A stretch of 6,609 bases of DNA, taken from contig JAGAIH010000095.1 of the NCBI GenBank assembly GCA_017626655.1, forward strand, positions 1 through 6,609, in the 5' to 3' direction. The notes beneath the pieces were generated by a model that ran no database searches, was not told the origin of the DNA, and was given only the letters and a program-made list of their open reading frames with translations. Both the position numbers and the translations under genes were made by a program. The DNA comes from Clostridia bacterium (lineage in GTDB: Bacteria > Bacillota_A > Clostridia > Oscillospirales > CAG-272). This document shows positions 5,312 through 6,609 of this stretch, piece by piece (within the stretch, counting starts at the first letter, position 1; every line of letters starts with the position of its first letter).

Positions 5312-6557
5312 ACGTTGCTTCAAATTTGGTATCAGTCGTATCTTCAAAGTACCATGTGTAATCCCGTATGACCACCCTGCGGCCGTCCGTGAGAAGGATC
5401 CATTCCCACTTGTAGTCGGGGTGAGGACAGACCTCGGTCACGGGGTACCAGCCATCGAGGCAGAGGAAATAGCTTTTTTCGATACCATACATAGTAAGCA
5501 GGTATGCGGGATTTTCAAGATCATAGCCCACCGAGGAAAACTTGTAGCCGGTGATCCGCCCGTCCGAAAGGACAGCATTGAACAGGGAGGCGCGGGTGAG
5601 GATCATGCGCTCCTGCACGGTAAGCTCGTCGAAAAGTCCCTCGGTTGCTTCTTCGGCGCGAGTGGCGTAGAGGTCAAAGAGCCGTGCGGCGTACTCGTCG
5701 GTCATGCCGTCCTCACGGGTGTAGGTACGGCTGCCCAGAGACACACAGCGGCGAAGCATTAACTCATAGCGTAATTGCCCCACTTTATTTTCAGCATTGA
5801 ACAGCGGGCGGGTATCCACGTAAATACTCCCCACACCCGTAACGGTACCGTCCTTGTTGCGCACCACGTAGTTAAGCTGGTCAGGCTTGTCAAAGTCCTT
5901 GTCTTTGACGTAGAACTGCCAGACTACTTTCGCATCCCCCGCTACAGTTAATGGTGTACCGGCCAGAGCATCCGAGTAAACATAGTATTGCAGGAAGGGC
6001 TCTACAATGTGACAATATTCGTCCTGGGTGTCGGCCAACCGTCCCACGTGGGCAAAGCAGTAGCGGTCACGCCCTGTGTGAGGACACTCCATCACCTCCT
6101 GAACGGCACCTCTACCGGGGTAAATGGTCACAGTCTCGTCGGGCGAGGCGTGGAAGCTGATGATCTGGGCAGGCAGGTCGAAGATGTTCTCCATCATCTC
6201 GGCGGAAGCCAAAGTATCGTCCTTAGTTTCCTGTATGCCGAGAGTAATAAGGGAATGGCTTTCCTCACCAAGGGCAAGAAGCTGACTATCCGAAAGCTCC
6301 AAATGCGGCGGGGTTTCTTGTTGCGTTTCTGTCTCGCCGGGTCTATCTCCCGTCACCATAGACAATCCTACCACGCCCATAACCACAAGACTTGCGCACA
6401 GCAAGGTCAGGCAGGCGCACAATAGCACCACACGGCGAAGCCTTTCAGTACGTCTATTGACGGTCGGACGCATCATTTTTTCACGGTTGCGCAAAGCATC
6501 CTCCAAAAGCCTTTCATCAAGACCGCTCAATATCTCGTATTTCTTTTCATGCTTCAT
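5310..6557 (-). CDS. Single-pass membrane protein with large extracytoplasmic domain, putative anti-sigma factor/sensor
   Basis: This is a 415-residue protein. Residues 1-42 are charged and cytoplasmic (Y-E-I-L-S-G-L-D-E-R-L-L-E-D near residue 8, then an Arg-rich stretch up to 42). Residues 43-68 form one hydrophobic helix. The Arg cluster before it predicts N-inside, C-outside. Residues 70-90 are a Glu/Thr/Pro-rich linker, followed by about 325 residues of soluble outer domain. That domain holds six Cys (158, 167, 182, 271, 366, 377), enough for disulfides, and a Trp/Tyr-rich C-terminus. I recognise no named domain in it. N-termini with a G-[LIV]-D-E-x-L motif before a single helix are frequent in Clostridia genes placed right after ECF sigma genes. 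The anti-sigma role is inferred from layout and position, not from a seen zinc-finger motif; none is present. The start is fixed by the ATGA overlap and a strong AAGGAGG. Alternative: an unrelated membrane-anchored sensor. Confidence 0.75.
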   Translation of the reverse strand: MKHEKKYEILSGLDERLLEDALRNREKMMRPTVNRRTERLRRVVLLCACLTLLCASLVVMGVVGLSMVTGDRPGETETQQETPPHLELSDSQLLALGEESHSLITLGIQETKDDTLASAEMMENIFDLPAQIISFHASPDETVTIYPGRGAVQEVMECPHTGRDRYCFAHVGRLADTQDEYCHIVEPFLQYYVYSDALAGTPLTVAGDAKVVWQFYVKDKDFDKPDQLNYVVRNKDGTVTGVGSIYVDTRPLFNAENKVGQLRYELMLRRCVSLGSRTYTREDGMTDEYAARLFDLYATRAEEATEGLFDELTVQERMILTRASLFNAVLSDGRITGYKFSSVGYDLENPAYLLTMYGIEKSYFLCLDGWYPVTEVCPHPDYKWEWILLTDGRRVVIRDYTWYFEDTTDTKFEAT

Positions 6558-6609
6558 ACGTAAATTCCCTCCTTCTTCAAATACTCTCGCAATTCATCCC
6601 GCATACGGG
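6554..6609 (-). CDS. 3' end of upstream gene, possible sigma-70 family (ECF) sigma factor (partial)
   Basis: Only the last 17 codons and the TGA stop (6554-6556) lie in the window; the start is beyond the right edge. The visible end reads RMRDELREYLKKEGIYV. This resembles the tail of region 4 in many small Firmicutes sigma factors, where a basic helix of the type R-x-K-L-R-x-Y-L ends the DNA-binding domain. The stop overlaps the start of the next gene as ATGA, so the two are translationally coupled. The next gene has the layout of an anti-sigma factor (short cytoplasmic segment, one membrane helix, large outer domain), and such genes usually follow their sigma gene directly. Identity therefore rests on a 17-residue tail plus context. 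A different DNA-binding regulator cannot be excluded. Confidence 0.55.
   Translation of the reverse strand, partial: RMRDELREYLKKEGIYV
6568..6574 (-). promoter_or_regulatory. Ribosome binding site for the membrane sensor gene
   Basis: On the minus strand AAGGAGG lies 10 bases upstream of the ATG at 6557. It sits inside the last codons (Lys-Lys-Glu-Gly) of the upstream gene. It supports the 6557 start and coupling of the two genes. Confidence 0.8.

Noticed and set aside
5300..5347. Upstream ATG giving a 16-residue longer lipoprotein copy 1
   Set aside because: It would overlap the sensor gene, lacks a good RBS and would put a charged extension before the signal peptide. The ATG at 5299 has AAGGAG at 6 bases and matches the paralogue's start.
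5115..5762. 215-codon plus-strand open frame across the sensor/lipoprotein junction
   Set aside because: It spans the boundary of two well-supported minus-strand genes, shows no domain and lies opposite a strong RBS and signal peptide. It is a shadow.

Overview
The window looks like part of one leftward (minus-strand) operon from a low-to-mid GC Gram-positive bacterium. A gut-type Clostridia lineage (Oscillospiraceae/Christensenellales-like) is the most likely source. The evidence is the strong AGGAG-type ribosome binding sites, the short lipoprotein signal peptides ending in a lipobox Cys, and two secreted leucine-rich proteins of the LRR_5 (BspA-like) type, whose module style is common in gut Firmicutes. 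The organism call is an inference; no rRNA or other marker gene is present.

Reading in the direction of transcription (right to left): (1) 6609-6554, the last 17 codons of an upstream gene whose basic, amphipathic end resembles the C-terminus of a small sigma-70/ECF sigma factor. (2) 6557-5310, overlapping it by ATGA, a 415-residue single-pass membrane protein with a short cytoplasmic N-terminus and a large outer domain, arranged like an anti-sigma factor or sensor. (3) 5299-3716, an LRR_5 lipoprotein of 527 residues. (4) 3703-2177, a paralogous LRR_5 lipoprotein of 508 residues. (5) 2164-1, an ABC-2 type exporter permease built of two homologous six-helix halves. It is broken by two single-base frameshifts and runs off the left edge. 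Gene spacers are only -4, 10, 12 and 12 bases, and three of the four ribosome binding sites overlap the previous stop codon, so the genes are probably co-transcribed and translationally coupled. No terminator, RNA gene, mobile element or CRISPR array was recognised, and no stretch over 300 bases lacks a gene.

As a working model (inference), a membrane-regulated sigma factor drives an envelope module of two surface LRR lipoproteins and an ABC exporter whose ATPase is not in the window. The most unusual part is the permease. Its first transmembrane helix looks like a lipoprotein signal peptide complete with lipobox, and its leader, spacer and start closely resemble those of the LRR gene just upstream. 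This suggests a fusion of a third lipoprotein start to a permease. The coding frame is lost at a C4 run (1948-1951) and again near 544. Comparing the permease's two halves locates the second lesion almost to the base. The two LRR lipoproteins also share a block of about 59 residues that is nearly identical, while their flanks have diverged.
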